From Moraxellaceae bacterium (lineage in GTDB: Bacteria > Pseudomonadota > Gammaproteobacteria > Pseudomonadales > UBA3067): 9,233 bases of DNA. Below are positions 1 to 7,752 of this stretch, one piece after another. Both the position numbers and the translations under genes were made by a program. The stretch spans positions 18,964 to 28,196 of the forward strand of contig NVTH01000010.1 of NCBI GenBank assembly GCA_002401525.1, in the 5' to 3' direction. Below the pieces are notes generated by a model. It saw only the letters and a list, made by a program, of their open reading frames with translations. It was not told where the DNA came from and did no database searches. Every line of letters starts with the position of its first letter. The stretch's first letter is position 1.

Positions 1-1492
1 CCGGGCTAAGCAAACGCGTTAACGTCCCTTTCTTTTCGGAATCGTCGACCCGGCCCGAGGCTTTTTCAAACCCACCTTGATTAGCCAACATAGCGTACAA
101 CTGAGCCAACTCCAGCATTGACACCTCTCCACCCCCCAAAGCAAGTGCAAGCCCGTAATGGGATTCTTGCTTGAGGCCAGTAACACCGGCTCGCTTTAAG
201 AAACCATAAAAGCGTTGCTTTCTTAATTGAGACTGCAATTGCACCGCCGGCACATTGCGGCTTTCGATCAAGGCGTCTCTGGCTAGAATTGGCCCGCTAA
301 ATTTCTTATCGTAATTTTCAGGGGTAAATCCTCCGAAGCGAGCGGGAGAGTCCCTTAACAGCGTCATCGGATGAATCAGACCTTCATCCATGGCCAAGCC
401 ATAGACAAACGGTTTCAAGGCCGAACCAGGGGACCGTTTCGCCAACACGCCATTCACCTGGCCTGAAATCTCGTGATCCAAAAAATCAGCGGAACCCAGC
501 ATTGATTCGATTTGCATGGTTTTATAATTCAGCAACAACACCGCCGCATTGGAAATCCCCAAATTCGATTTGGTGGCAATGTAATCGGTGACAATGGCTT
601 CAAGGTGCTTTTGTTTCAACCCATCCAGCGTTGTAGTGACATACCCCGAATCCCAGCGAGACTGCTGTTGGGCCATGTAATCAACAAAATGAGGTGCCAA
701 AAAAGGTAATTTTTCAGGACCGCGCACCCGCAGAGGTAAATTAAAATATTTCCCCTGGCCTGCATCAGCAGGGTAACTTAGCAGCCAACGCGAAAACAAA
801 TTCCCACGCGCAGTAGAAAGCGTTGCAAACCCTTGCGCTGAATCCGGCGTCCGCCGATTGGGGTTTTGAGGAACCACCGCAAGCGTTAACGCCTCGAGCA
901 AATTTAACTGATGCGGTTTTTTATTAAAATAAATTAAACTGGCCGCTCCAATGCCTTCGATATTTCGCCCGTATGGAGCCAAATTCAAATAACTTTCTAA
1001 AACCTCCTGCTTGGTATAATGACGAGTCAGCTGAATCGCTCGAAATATTTGTTCTACTTTGCCCATCACCGTATTAGACGCAATTTGCCAACGCAATCGC
1101 GCCACCTGCATGGTAATGGTAGAGGCCCCTATGCGGCGTTGCTGACTGATATAAGTCGCCCAAAAAGCCCTTACAAGCGCGATGACATCCACTCCGCCGT
1201 GCTGAAAATAATGCTGATCTTCATACATTACCGTGGCGCGAATGAATTTATCGGAAATGTCTTGCAAGGGCGTATATAAACGATAACGTTGATCTTGCGC
1301 CAAGCTCAGTCGAAGTAATTGCCCGTCCTTATCGGTATAGGCTGTGGAGTAGACGGTGAAGGTTTTTAATTCAGGTTTAGGGCCGCCCCAATAAGCCATT
1401 AATAAACCCGCCATCAACAAGCTCCCCACACCGAACCCCCAACACAATCCCGCCCCCCAGCGCCTACACCCGCGGAGCAATGCGTTGATCAC
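1..1492 (-). CDS. pbpC: Penicillin-binding protein 1C, N-terminal 497 residues (gene runs off the left edge)
   Basis: Bifunctional class A peptidoglycan synthase of the inner membrane: it polymerises lipid II glycan and cross-links stem peptides. Residues about 13-35 form a membrane anchor after a short basic N-terminus. The glycosyltransferase 51 domain (about 65-235) shows EDQHYFQH with catalytic Glu91, GASTITMQVAR (121-131) and ESYLN with Glu166. The transpeptidase domain shows SALK (nucleophile Ser357, Lys360) and SRN (Ser411, Asn413), then the family-typical LALALGGGEVSMLELAQLYA. The KTG motif and the C-terminal PBP1C domain lie outside the window; E. coli PbpC is about 770 residues. The chosen start is GTG at 1492-1490, which overlaps the upstream stop as GTGA. 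It has no clear Shine-Dalgarno sequence, so coupled translation is inferred. An internal ATG at 1414 has a GGGGAG seven bases ahead but would cut the membrane helix. No frameshift was seen in the parts I translated. Family identity is very secure; the start is less so. Confidence 0.96.
   Translation of the reverse strand, partial: MINALLRGCRRWGAGLCWGFGVGSLLMAGLLMAYWGGPKPELKTFTVYSTAYTDKDGQLLRLSLAQDQRYRLYTPLQDISDKFIRATVMYEDQHYFQHGGVDVIALVRAFWATYISQQRRIGASTITMQVARLRWQIASNTVMGKVEQIFRAIQLTRHYTKQEVLESYLNLAPYGRNIEGIGAASLIYFNKKPHQLNLLEALTLAVVPQNPNRRTPDSAQGFATLSTARGNLFSRWLLSYPADAGQGKYFNLPLRVRGPEKLPFLAPHFVDYMAQQQSRWDSGYVTTTLDGLKQKHLEAIVTDYIATKSNLGISNAAVLLLNYKTMQIESMLGSADFLDHEISGQVNGVLAKRSPGSALKPFVYGLAMDEGLIHPMTLLRDSPARFGGFTPENYDKKFSGPILARDALIESRNVPAVQLQSQLRKQRFYGFLKRAGVTGLKQESHYGLALALGGGEVSMLELAQLYAMLANQGGFEKASGRVDDSEKKGTLTRLLSP
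1489..1492 (-). promoter_or_regulatory. GTGA stop/start overlap coupling pbpC to the macroglobulin gene
   Basis: On the minus strand the TGA stop of the macroglobulin (1491-1489) shares two bases with the GTG start of pbpC (1492-1490), a 4-bp overlap. The bases just ahead of GTG (CTGCCTTCCTC) contain no purine-rich ribosome site, so pbpC translation probably depends on ribosomes finishing the upstream gene. In the pbpC frame an in-frame TAA lies eight codons upstream of the GTG, with no ATG, GTG or TTG between, so no longer conventional start exists. Confidence 0.75.
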
Positions 1493-4400
1493 GAGGAAGG
1501 CAGCACAATGAATTTACCCGCCGCAGAGATAGCCCGTATGGATCGGTCATACATTGATTCAGCATAAGTCGGCGGGATCACAAACTCACCTGCCGCACTA
1601 AGCTTCACTTTATAGCTCAGCTCTCGAACCGAGCTGCCAAAATCGCCGTAATAAACCACTCGATCCTCCCGCACATCAACGTAATCGGCACGCCAGTTAT
1701 AAGCCGTTCGGGATACCGAATCACGAATCACCTCAAAACCACCCGGCAATAAATCCACAATGGCAATATTACTTAACTGCTTCCCCTCTAATGCCCGTAC
1801 ACGTATACGTACGGTCACGTTTTGGCCCTGCTCAAACGACGTAATGGCTTGACCGTCCTCATCCAAAAAGTCTCGCTGAATTTCAATGCCCTGTTTGACC
1901 ACGCCTGGAAACTCTCGATCGTACCCCGATTGCACATTTAAATAATAAAGTGCTTGATCGCCGTTCACGGTAAGGCTCTCAGTCTCCACCGAATAATCTG
2001 CGCTTAAAAAAGGTTTTCTCAGTGCAACTAATTGCTGATCTTTGCGATTAACAGAATGAGCCACAAAGGAAATCACTTCATCCAACGTGGTCTCACTATT
2101 TGCTGCGGTGACAATTTCACTGTAAGCCCCCAAGGCTAAAATGCTGTAGGCTGCAGAAATTGTATTGTATTGGCCTTTAAATATTTTATCGGTTAGTTGA
2201 AGTATTTCTTCACCGTGTAAATCTTTTGCTTGTTGATGAAAATGCTTTGCCAACAAATACACGTACTGTGCATCTTGAGCTAACTCCGAATGGAAATCAT
2301 CGGTTTGCCGATTACCCCAAGCACCCATTTCATAGTGTTGGATTAAGGCATTGGCTACTTTCTCTTTCTTTAGCAACTGATACGTCGCCGCCATGTAAGA
2401 AGACAGCAAATCACGCTGCCAGGTTTTCGGATGTTCAACGTTAAGGTACTCTTCCAGGTCAACCAAGTAATTAGTAGTCACCTCACCAAGCCGGGTAAGC
2501 AAGTAAATGGCATTGGCTCGATCTCGAGCCTCCGAAAGCGAATCAGCAGGCTGGGCCACATAATGTCTTAAATAGGATTGACCTTGAACCAATAATTCCG
2601 ACGGCACAGGGTAGCCTTGATCCCTTGCCTCAATCAGAAAATGCATCACATAAATCGTGGGGTATGCAACAGATCGGTTCCCTCCGGGCCAAAAAGAAAA
2701 CCCGCCATCGCTCATTTGACGCGCGCGCAATTGAGTAATCAGATGATCAAAATATTCTGTCACCTTGGGTACGTAAGAGGCGTAAGAGGCGTAAGCAGGA
2801 TGGCTCATTAAACCCACCAACGGAAATACTTTACTCACCACTTGCTCAGTACAACCATGAGGAAACGCGTCCAGATAGGAACTCAGCCCATCCACCAACA
2901 CCAACGGACTCGCCGATGCGGACACAAACTGCCGGGACAATTCAGCGCGCATGGATCGCTGAGGCACTAACTCAAGACTAGAGTCATTATTAAAACCACT
3001 TTCAAAATGGGAATAATAAGGCGTTGCCGGGCGCACACTTAAACTAGCGCTACGACTCAGTACTTCGTCTTTGTGTGTCGCCGTGAATTTCAAGTTGGCC
3101 GAGCCAGGCATTTGTTTGGCTTTGACTTTAAAGCGCGCCTTGCCCTCACCGCCTTCATCAATAGTAAGCGTCACTTTAGTCTTACCCATTAATGTCAAAT
3201 GCTTTGAAGCCGACACCTCTAGAGTAATCGGCACATCCTCACCTGAGCCTTCAATTAAATTGGCCACCCCTACCGTCACCCAAAACTCATCGCCAGGAGC
3301 CGCTTGAATCAGCACATGGGGGGAAATCACAAACGGTCCGCGAACCACGGTGGAATCCCGAGCCACCCCCATGGATTCATCCGCCACGGCCACGGCCATC
3401 ACTACCAACGAACCTGCATAGGAATTTGGCACCTCGAAGGTCACTGTTTGTAGCGCCTCAGTCGCCTCCATAATACCGGACCAAAACACCGCCGGTTTAT
3501 CCGTACTGCGGGCAAATGGATTGAGATTTTTTGCGACCGCCCGTGACCGAACACCACCACCAGTTGCCGATAATTGTTTTAATAATGCAAACTCAGGCAA
3601 AATCAAATCCAGTATCTGCAAAGTGTCGACATCAAGCGCGCGCTTCTTTAAGAAATGCCCCAAAGGATCCGGCGTTGTGTATCGCGCCACTTGTAAAATA
3701 CCTTCATCAACCGCAAACACCATCAGTTTCGAAGGCTTAGAAGTCTTAAAGCCAATGGTCATTGGCTTGCCAGGGCGGACTATGTCATCAATCGTTAATT
3801 CCACTTCCACCCGGTGTTTGCTTTGATCAATTGAGAACGGTTGTACCGCATAACTCAAAGGACTCGTAAATATCTCCTCAGAACCCACGTCACGCACAAA
3901 GGTCACATTAACGTACCCGTTGCCCTCTAATCCTTTCGGCATCTGAATCGTTTGCACGCTGCTTTCGGTGTCAGTTTTAAACCATTTAAAACTGTGTACT
4001 TTATTGGTTTCAATGGAAATAAGTCCCGCGCCGGAATAAGGCGCTCGAATACTCATCTCGATCAGCTCACCGGGCAAGTAATCTTTTTTATTAAGCTTCA
4101 CTTGAAGCTCCGCATTTTTATCAATCTTACCGGCAAGATTACCCACACCCACCACTGAATATTCCACCCGAGATAAACGGCGCTGTTCAGCATCGTAAAT
4201 TTCCACCGCAAAATCACCGGGCTGTGCAGTGTTGATAACAAACTCATGCCCGAGCGCAGCAATCTCCAAAGCAGCATCAGACAACTGGTTTTCTTTTTTC
4301 ACGGTTTGATATTGATAGGTTCCATTGCGTTGCTTCACTAAGCTAGAGACGCTTTCTATCTCCAGTTGTTTAATGCGTAAACCTGGCAATGCAATTTGTT

Positions 4401-7263
4401 TTAAGTCCGGATCAATGGCTATAAACTGAAGCGTCCTTTGGCTCTTACTATTAATGTAGTCCAACGCGCCGTCCGCTTTATAGCCTATTAAATGAGGTAA
4501 GGGCGAAATCAAGGCGTGATTGGACGCCAACACACTGCGGCCACCCCCTTGATCAAAGCCTTCCGCAATAAACTGTAATTGGTAAGTACCCGCCCTAAAG
4601 CGCTGCAGATCAATGGCAAATTCAGCCTTACCATCCACGTCTGTTTTCTGGGTGGCTAAGCGCTCGCTCAAACTCAAGGGTTTATCATTTTGACTAATAT
4701 AGGGGTCCGTAAAGTAGTATTCTTTAAACTTGTTAAACGAAAATTTCGCAGGATTAATAATAACTCGCCCGGTCATTTTGCGACCTTGAGCAGGCACACC
4801 AAATAGATTATTTAACGTTACTGCAGCGTTGATTACTTCATCGGTATTCCAGCCTTTGTCAAAGCGACCCGTTAATTTACTCTCTATCTTTAAGGTATCG
4901 GGCTGAAACTCTTCTACTCGAAAAGACGCATCACCAATCTGTCGACCACGGTGTTTATTATCCCGCACAAGATGCAGCGACACTTGATAGCGGCCCGTGT
5001 CCGAAGTGGCTTGGGTAGGGTATTTGAAATCAAAAAATCCTTTTTCGGGCAGCAAGATTCGGGTCACATTCACCTCGTTGTGGCGCGGCCCCCTGACAAT
5101 AATTTCCAGAGGAATCCCCTCCACTGAACTTAAATCAAGCTGTTTAACAATCGCACCAATATTGACTTCTTCGCCAGGCCGATAGATGCCTCGATCAGTG
5201 AACAAATAGGAATTTAATGAATCCTTACGATGTCGCGATGTTTTTATGCCGCCAATATCAAAACGCGACAAATTAATTTGACGCGAGTGTCGATTAAAGG
5301 GAATAAACGATAAATCATGGTCAGTTTTTACGACATAAACCGTGGGGGTTTTTTCGTCATCAAAATCTTTCGTCACCGGGATCGACACATGACCCCGCTC
5401 GGAGCTTAATTGACTAAAAATTGGAACGCCATTTTTACCCAACAATTCAACCCGAGCCCCTGAGACTGGGTCGCCGGTTTGAATCGATTGAATAAAAAGC
5501 TCGTGACTTTGATCCGCATTATTTTTAACAATAAGACCGAGATCAGTCACTAAGATTAATCGCGAATCATTGACTCGATAAATTTCTCTATTTCTAACCG
5601 GGTCCCAGCCTTTCACATCCACAAAAAACAAACCGAAACGATTTTTTTCCTCAGGAAGGTACTGACTAAGATCCAATGAAGAATAATTAACACGCTTAGG
5701 GTGCAGGGTATTAAGGATTACGTTTTTCGTTTCAAACTCAGACAGATGACTACTATCGAATTGCCAGCCCTTAAAATCAGGGTGACTAATATCACCTCGA
5801 GTTTGCGATACCAGGTGATAAATCTGATTATTCAAAAGCTTACCGATGCGATATTGCAGACCTGACACACCGCGCGTGAGCACACTTAGTTTATGATCAC
5901 CTGAAAAGGTGAGTACCGAACCTTCGCCAGCAAAATCAACTTCTTTGGGGTAATTCGGGGTGGCTAACACATTGTGATACAACGACCCATGCACAAATTT
6001 ATTAACCGATTTAAACCCCGCATTAATTTTAACGTATAACTGCCGACCCTCAGGCACATCGAATATAAAATTAAAACGCTTTGAATAATTTCGAGCATTG
6101 GGAATTAACGTTAACGACAGCTTTTCACTGCTCGCCAACATTGCCTCCGTCACCTCCCCTGGAGCACGCCAAGTGCCTCGACTTTGCGCCGTATCTTTAT
6201 AGGGCAACAGATAAACACTAAGCTTACTCAACAACTCTTGTTCCGCTAAATCATCCGTAAACTCAAGCAATAATACTTGCTCAGGATCGTTGCTTTGATT
6301 TCGAACAATCTGGGTTCGCGCGGCAGATACCTTTAAGAAACTGTATAAATCGGGAATCAGCACTTTATCGCTAACCTGCTCTTTAGAGGGCGGCCCCCCG
6401 AGCAGGGATTTTATATCAGCCGCTGCAACCACAGTCATGTAGTTGGGCTCCACAGGCAAACTTAGCGGCTCAGAAGTAAGGTACGCTTCTCGCTGATTTT
6501 CATCATAAGTTATTTCAAATAGGTAGGGGGTTAGATCTGCTTCAATCGGTGCATTGGAGGGTCGCATGCCCATGGTTATATTTTTTTCAAAGGATTGTTT
6601 GTCCACAGGATGGCTAAACCTGATGGTAGACACCACTCGTCGTACCGATAGATTTTGAGGATCTTGATAAAACTCAGTCTCCGCGAATTCAACCGAAAAA
6701 TCTTCTGTTCTAAATGGGTAGACATTTTCTGATAAACGGGTTTCAGAAGAAAATAGCGCCTCATCCAACGTCACCGTGTACTCTATGCCTGGAGGCCAAT
6801 CCGTATCCGGCTGAAACTGCAGGCGCCGATCATCAAGCCACTGCCACTGGCCTTTTTTCGCCGGTGATAACGACACACCTTGGGTAATTTTCTCTCCCAC
6901 CAAATCAATGCGCGCAACCGACGGAACCCCCTCTGGCTGGGGTTGATCTTGATGCAATTGTGCGTAGTCGTAGACAAACGCAATCTGTAAATTATCATGC
7001 TCAGCGTTTTTTTTGTTGGCGGTGAGTCTAGGAGAACTCACTTCCGCCATGACCGTAATGGGCTGCGGTAGCATTTGGTAAAAATGATAGCCCACACCCG
7101 TCAGAATCAATGCGAGTACAGCGCCAGAAAATACGCCATAGAATACACCAGGCCGACTTCGGCGAAATCGCCCCAGAGAAACCAGCCAACTTGGCGCGTC
7201 CCAACGCCAACGGCCCAATATCAAAACCACAAGCTTGAATGGAAAAAATAACACTGACTTCAT
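1489..7263 (-). CDS. yfhM: Bacterial alpha-2-macroglobulin with thioester (YfhM type), 1924 residues
   Basis: Predicted periplasmic protease trap of the type paired with PBP1C. An N-terminal hydrophobic stretch (4-17), a basic region (18-38) and a membrane segment (about 40-58) precede macroglobulin-like beta domains. The MG2 hallmark FTDRGIYRPGE lies at about 688-698. The bait-region domain spans roughly 1055-1195 and contains VDEGIL. The A2M domain begins around the FW at 1260-1261. The alpha-helical thioester domain (about 1415-1735) holds HGCTEQ, with Cys1471 and Gln1474 forming the thioester, and MSDGGFSFWPGG. A C-terminal MG10 domain shows GEFVIPPTYAESMYDR. There is no lipobox cysteine, unlike E. 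coli YfhM (a lipoprotein of about 1650 residues), so membrane tethering is inferred. The ATG at 7263 has TAAGGG seven bases ahead, and an in-frame TGA upstream excludes a longer form with another ATG. Family and thioester type are sure; domain edges are approximate. Confidence 0.96.
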   Translation of the reverse strand: MKSVLFFPFKLVVLILGRWRWDAPSWLVSLGRFRRSRPGVFYGVFSGAVLALILTGVGYHFYQMLPQPITVMAEVSSPRLTANKKNAEHDNLQIAFVYDYAQLHQDQPQPEGVPSVARIDLVGEKITQGVSLSPAKKGQWQWLDDRRLQFQPDTDWPPGIEYTVTLDEALFSSETRLSENVYPFRTEDFSVEFAETEFYQDPQNLSVRRVVSTIRFSHPVDKQSFEKNITMGMRPSNAPIEADLTPYLFEITYDENQREAYLTSEPLSLPVEPNYMTVVAAADIKSLLGGPPSKEQVSDKVLIPDLYSFLKVSAARTQIVRNQSNDPEQVLLLEFTDDLAEQELLSKLSVYLLPYKDTAQSRGTWRAPGEVTEAMLASSEKLSLTLIPNARNYSKRFNFIFDVPEGRQLYVKINAGFKSVNKFVHGSLYHNVLATPNYPKEVDFAGEGSVLTFSGDHKLSVLTRGVSGLQYRIGKLLNNQIYHLVSQTRGDISHPDFKGWQFDSSHLSEFETKNVILNTLHPKRVNYSSLDLSQYLPEEKNRFGLFFVDVKGWDPVRNREIYRVNDSRLILVTDLGLIVKNNADQSHELFIQSIQTGDPVSGARVELLGKNGVPIFSQLSSERGHVSIPVTKDFDDEKTPTVYVVKTDHDLSFIPFNRHSRQINLSRFDIGGIKTSRHRKDSLNSYLFTDRGIYRPGEEVNIGAIVKQLDLSSVEGIPLEIIVRGPRHNEVNVTRILLPEKGFFDFKYPTQATSDTGRYQVSLHLVRDNKHRGRQIGDASFRVEEFQPDTLKIESKLTGRFDKGWNTDEVINAAVTLNNLFGVPAQGRKMTGRVIINPAKFSFNKFKEYYFTDPYISQNDKPLSLSERLATQKTDVDGKAEFAIDLQRFRAGTYQLQFIAEGFDQGGGRSVLASNHALISPLPHLIGYKADGALDYINSKSQRTLQFIAIDPDLKQIALPGLRIKQLEIESVSSLVKQRNGTYQYQTVKKENQLSDAALEIAALGHEFVINTAQPGDFAVEIYDAEQRRLSRVEYSVVGVGNLAGKIDKNAELQVKLNKKDYLPGELIEMSIRAPYSGAGLISIETNKVHSFKWFKTDTESSVQTIQMPKGLEGNGYVNVTFVRDVGSEEIFTSPLSYAVQPFSIDQSKHRVEVELTIDDIVRPGKPMTIGFKTSKPSKLMVFAVDEGILQVARYTTPDPLGHFLKKRALDVDTLQILDLILPEFALLKQLSATGGGVRSRAVAKNLNPFARSTDKPAVFWSGIMEATEALQTVTFEVPNSYAGSLVVMAVAVADESMGVARDSTVVRGPFVISPHVLIQAAPGDEFWVTVGVANLIEGSGEDVPITLEVSASKHLTLMGKTKVTLTIDEGGEGKARFKVKAKQMPGSANLKFTATHKDEVLSRSASLSVRPATPYYSHFESGFNNDSSLELVPQRSMRAELSRQFVSASASPLVLVDGLSSYLDAFPHGCTEQVVSKVFPLVGLMSHPAYASYASYVPKVTEYFDHLITQLRARQMSDGGFSFWPGGNRSVAYPTIYVMHFLIEARDQGYPVPSELLVQGQSYLRHYVAQPADSLSEARDRANAIYLLTRLGEVTTNYLVDLEEYLNVEHPKTWQRDLLSSYMAATYQLLKKEKVANALIQHYEMGAWGNRQTDDFHSELAQDAQYVYLLAKHFHQQAKDLHGEEILQLTDKIFKGQYNTISAAYSILALGAYSEIVTAANSETTLDEVISFVAHSVNRKDQQLVALRKPFLSADYSVETESLTVNGDQALYYLNVQSGYDREFPGVVKQGIEIQRDFLDEDGQAITSFEQGQNVTVRIRVRALEGKQLSNIAIVDLLPGGFEVIRDSVSRTAYNWRADYVDVREDRVVYYGDFGSSVRELSYKVKLSAAGEFVIPPTYAESMYDRSIRAISAAGKFIVLPSS
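2772..2798 (-). repeat. Three 9-bp tandem units inside the macroglobulin gene
   Basis: The plus strand reads cgtaagagg, cgtaagagg, cgtaagcag: two identical units and a third with changed bases. On the coding strand this gives Tyr-Ala-Ser-Tyr-Ala-Ser-Tyr, some 17-25 residues after the thioester cysteine, in the first helices of the thioester domain. Gain or loss of a unit would keep the reading frame. Confidence 0.8.
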
Positions 7264-7367
7264 AATATATCCCTTACTCTTACTGCTACCACGATCACCT
7301 CCAGTCGGTCAGCCGTTGCAACAACACCCAACCTTATTGCACAGGGCCTACAGCATACATCCAACAT
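7260..7367 (-). CDS. Candidate leader cistron overlapping the macroglobulin start
   Basis: A short minus-strand frame ends in TGA (7262-7260), overlapping the macroglobulin ATG (7263-7261) as ATGA. Opened at ATG 7367 it encodes 35 residues (beginning MLDVCCRPCAIRLG, ending VAVRVRDIL), but no Shine-Dalgarno sequence precedes that ATG. Opened at GTG 7292 it encodes only 10 residues, with a near-ideal GGAGG five bases ahead. The peptide resembles no family I know, and a frame this short can be open by chance. The support is the stop/start overlap plus the unusually strong ribosome site. If translated, its likely role is to feed ribosomes to the macroglobulin gene. It could instead be an untranslated leader. 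Confidence 0.25.
   Translation of the reverse strand: MLDVCCRPCAIRLGVVATADRLEVIVVAVRVRDIL
7271..7302 (-). promoter_or_regulatory. Two ribosome-binding sequences ahead of the macroglobulin
   Basis: TAAGGG (7276-7271 on the minus strand) lies seven bases before the ATG at 7263 and is the direct Shine-Dalgarno candidate. Further upstream, GGAGGTGATC (7302-7293) is a 10-base perfect complement to the usual 3' end of 16S rRNA, much stronger but about 30 bases from the ATG. The strong site is correctly spaced (five bases after GGAGG) for a GTG at 7292, which opens a short frame ending in the TGA that overlaps the macroglobulin ATG. It may act by coupling or as a ribosome standby site. Confidence 0.5.
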
Positions 7368-7524
7368 AGGTTTTTTGGGTGCTCGAAATAGGATGAATTA
7401 TTGCAAACGAGCACAAAGTCCCATTCACCATAAGGCAAGACACTGGCATTCCGGTTAGCCGCTAGATTAAATAGAAGAATTCAGAAAAGCTGGGTTACGT
7501 GAAACAACACCTGAGGAAATTAGC

Positions 7525-7552
7525 TTGTCGCAGCGCTGTTGAGGGATATATT
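7525..7552 (+). promoter_or_regulatory. Candidate sigma70 promoter on the plus strand
   Basis: TTGTCG (7525-7530, four of six consensus bases) is separated by 16 bases from TATATT (7547-7552, five of six). Transcription would start near 7559, about 28 bases ahead of the ATG of the small plus-strand ORF. It points away from the macroglobulin and towards the hairpin at 7753-7799, so it would define a transcript of about 240 bases. It was found by eye only. Confidence 0.35.
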
Positions 7553-7586
7553 GAGAGCGGGGAATGCATTAAGAGCAGGGGAATTT

Positions 7587-7697
7587 ATGACGGAGATTAA
7601 CAGTACACCACCGTATAAAACAAACCAAAGTGGGAATTGGAATTTTGACCCACAAGAGGGTTTTCGATTGGACAGGAATAATCGCCAAAATCCTTAA
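7587..7697 (+). CDS. Candidate 36-residue small protein of unknown function
   Basis: An ATG at 7587 is preceded by AGGGG (7577-7581) at a spacing of five bases and opens a frame closed by TAA at 7695-7697. The product begins MTEINSTPPYKTNQSG and ends DRNNRQNP. It is hydrophilic, rich in Asn, Gln and Pro, has one Trp, and shows no signal peptide, membrane segment or cysteine. I do not recognise it. A sigma70-like promoter (7525-7552) lies upstream and the bidirectional hairpin lies about 55 bases downstream, so promoter, ribosome site, frame and terminator are all in the right order and strand, opposite to every other gene here. A frame of this size can occur by chance, and the transcript could equally be a non-coding RNA. 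Confidence 0.3.
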   Translation: MTEINSTPPYKTNQSGNWNFDPQEGFRLDRNNRQNP

Positions 7698-7752
7698 CGA
7701 CGGACCTCGTTTGCCAAAATAAGCAAAGAAATCGGCAAAGAACTCGAAAGAA

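Larger units (their letters stand above)
7264..7586. other. AT-rich spacer upstream of the macroglobulin, no confident gene
   Basis: This part of the gap should hold the promoter of the macroglobulin-pbpC operon, but I find no convincing minus-strand -35/-10 pair. Besides the leader frame near its left end, two overlapping minus-strand open stretches occur. One runs 7568-7467 (33 codons, containing CDKLISSGVVSRNPAF) and the other 7480-7334 (48 codons, containing NASVLPYGEWDFVLVCNN). Neither has an ATG with a ribosome site, and they lie in different frames. They may be a broken gene remnant or chance. Confidence 0.5.

Noticed and set aside
512..4158. Several plus-strand open frames of 62-101 codons, for example at 1019-1279, 3071-3307 and 3521-3826
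   Set aside because: They lie antisense to the confidently identified pbpC and macroglobulin coding sequences, resemble no family I know, and are explained as shadows of those genes.
6576..7210. Minus-strand frames of 60-71 codons inside the N-terminal part of the macroglobulin gene
   Set aside because: They overlap the macroglobulin in another frame, and the macroglobulin frame itself is continuous and carries conserved domains.
7300..7460. TAAC/GTT-containing motifs, considered as an integron attC site
   Set aside because: The core-site consensus is not met and no paired inner sites or cassette structure are present.
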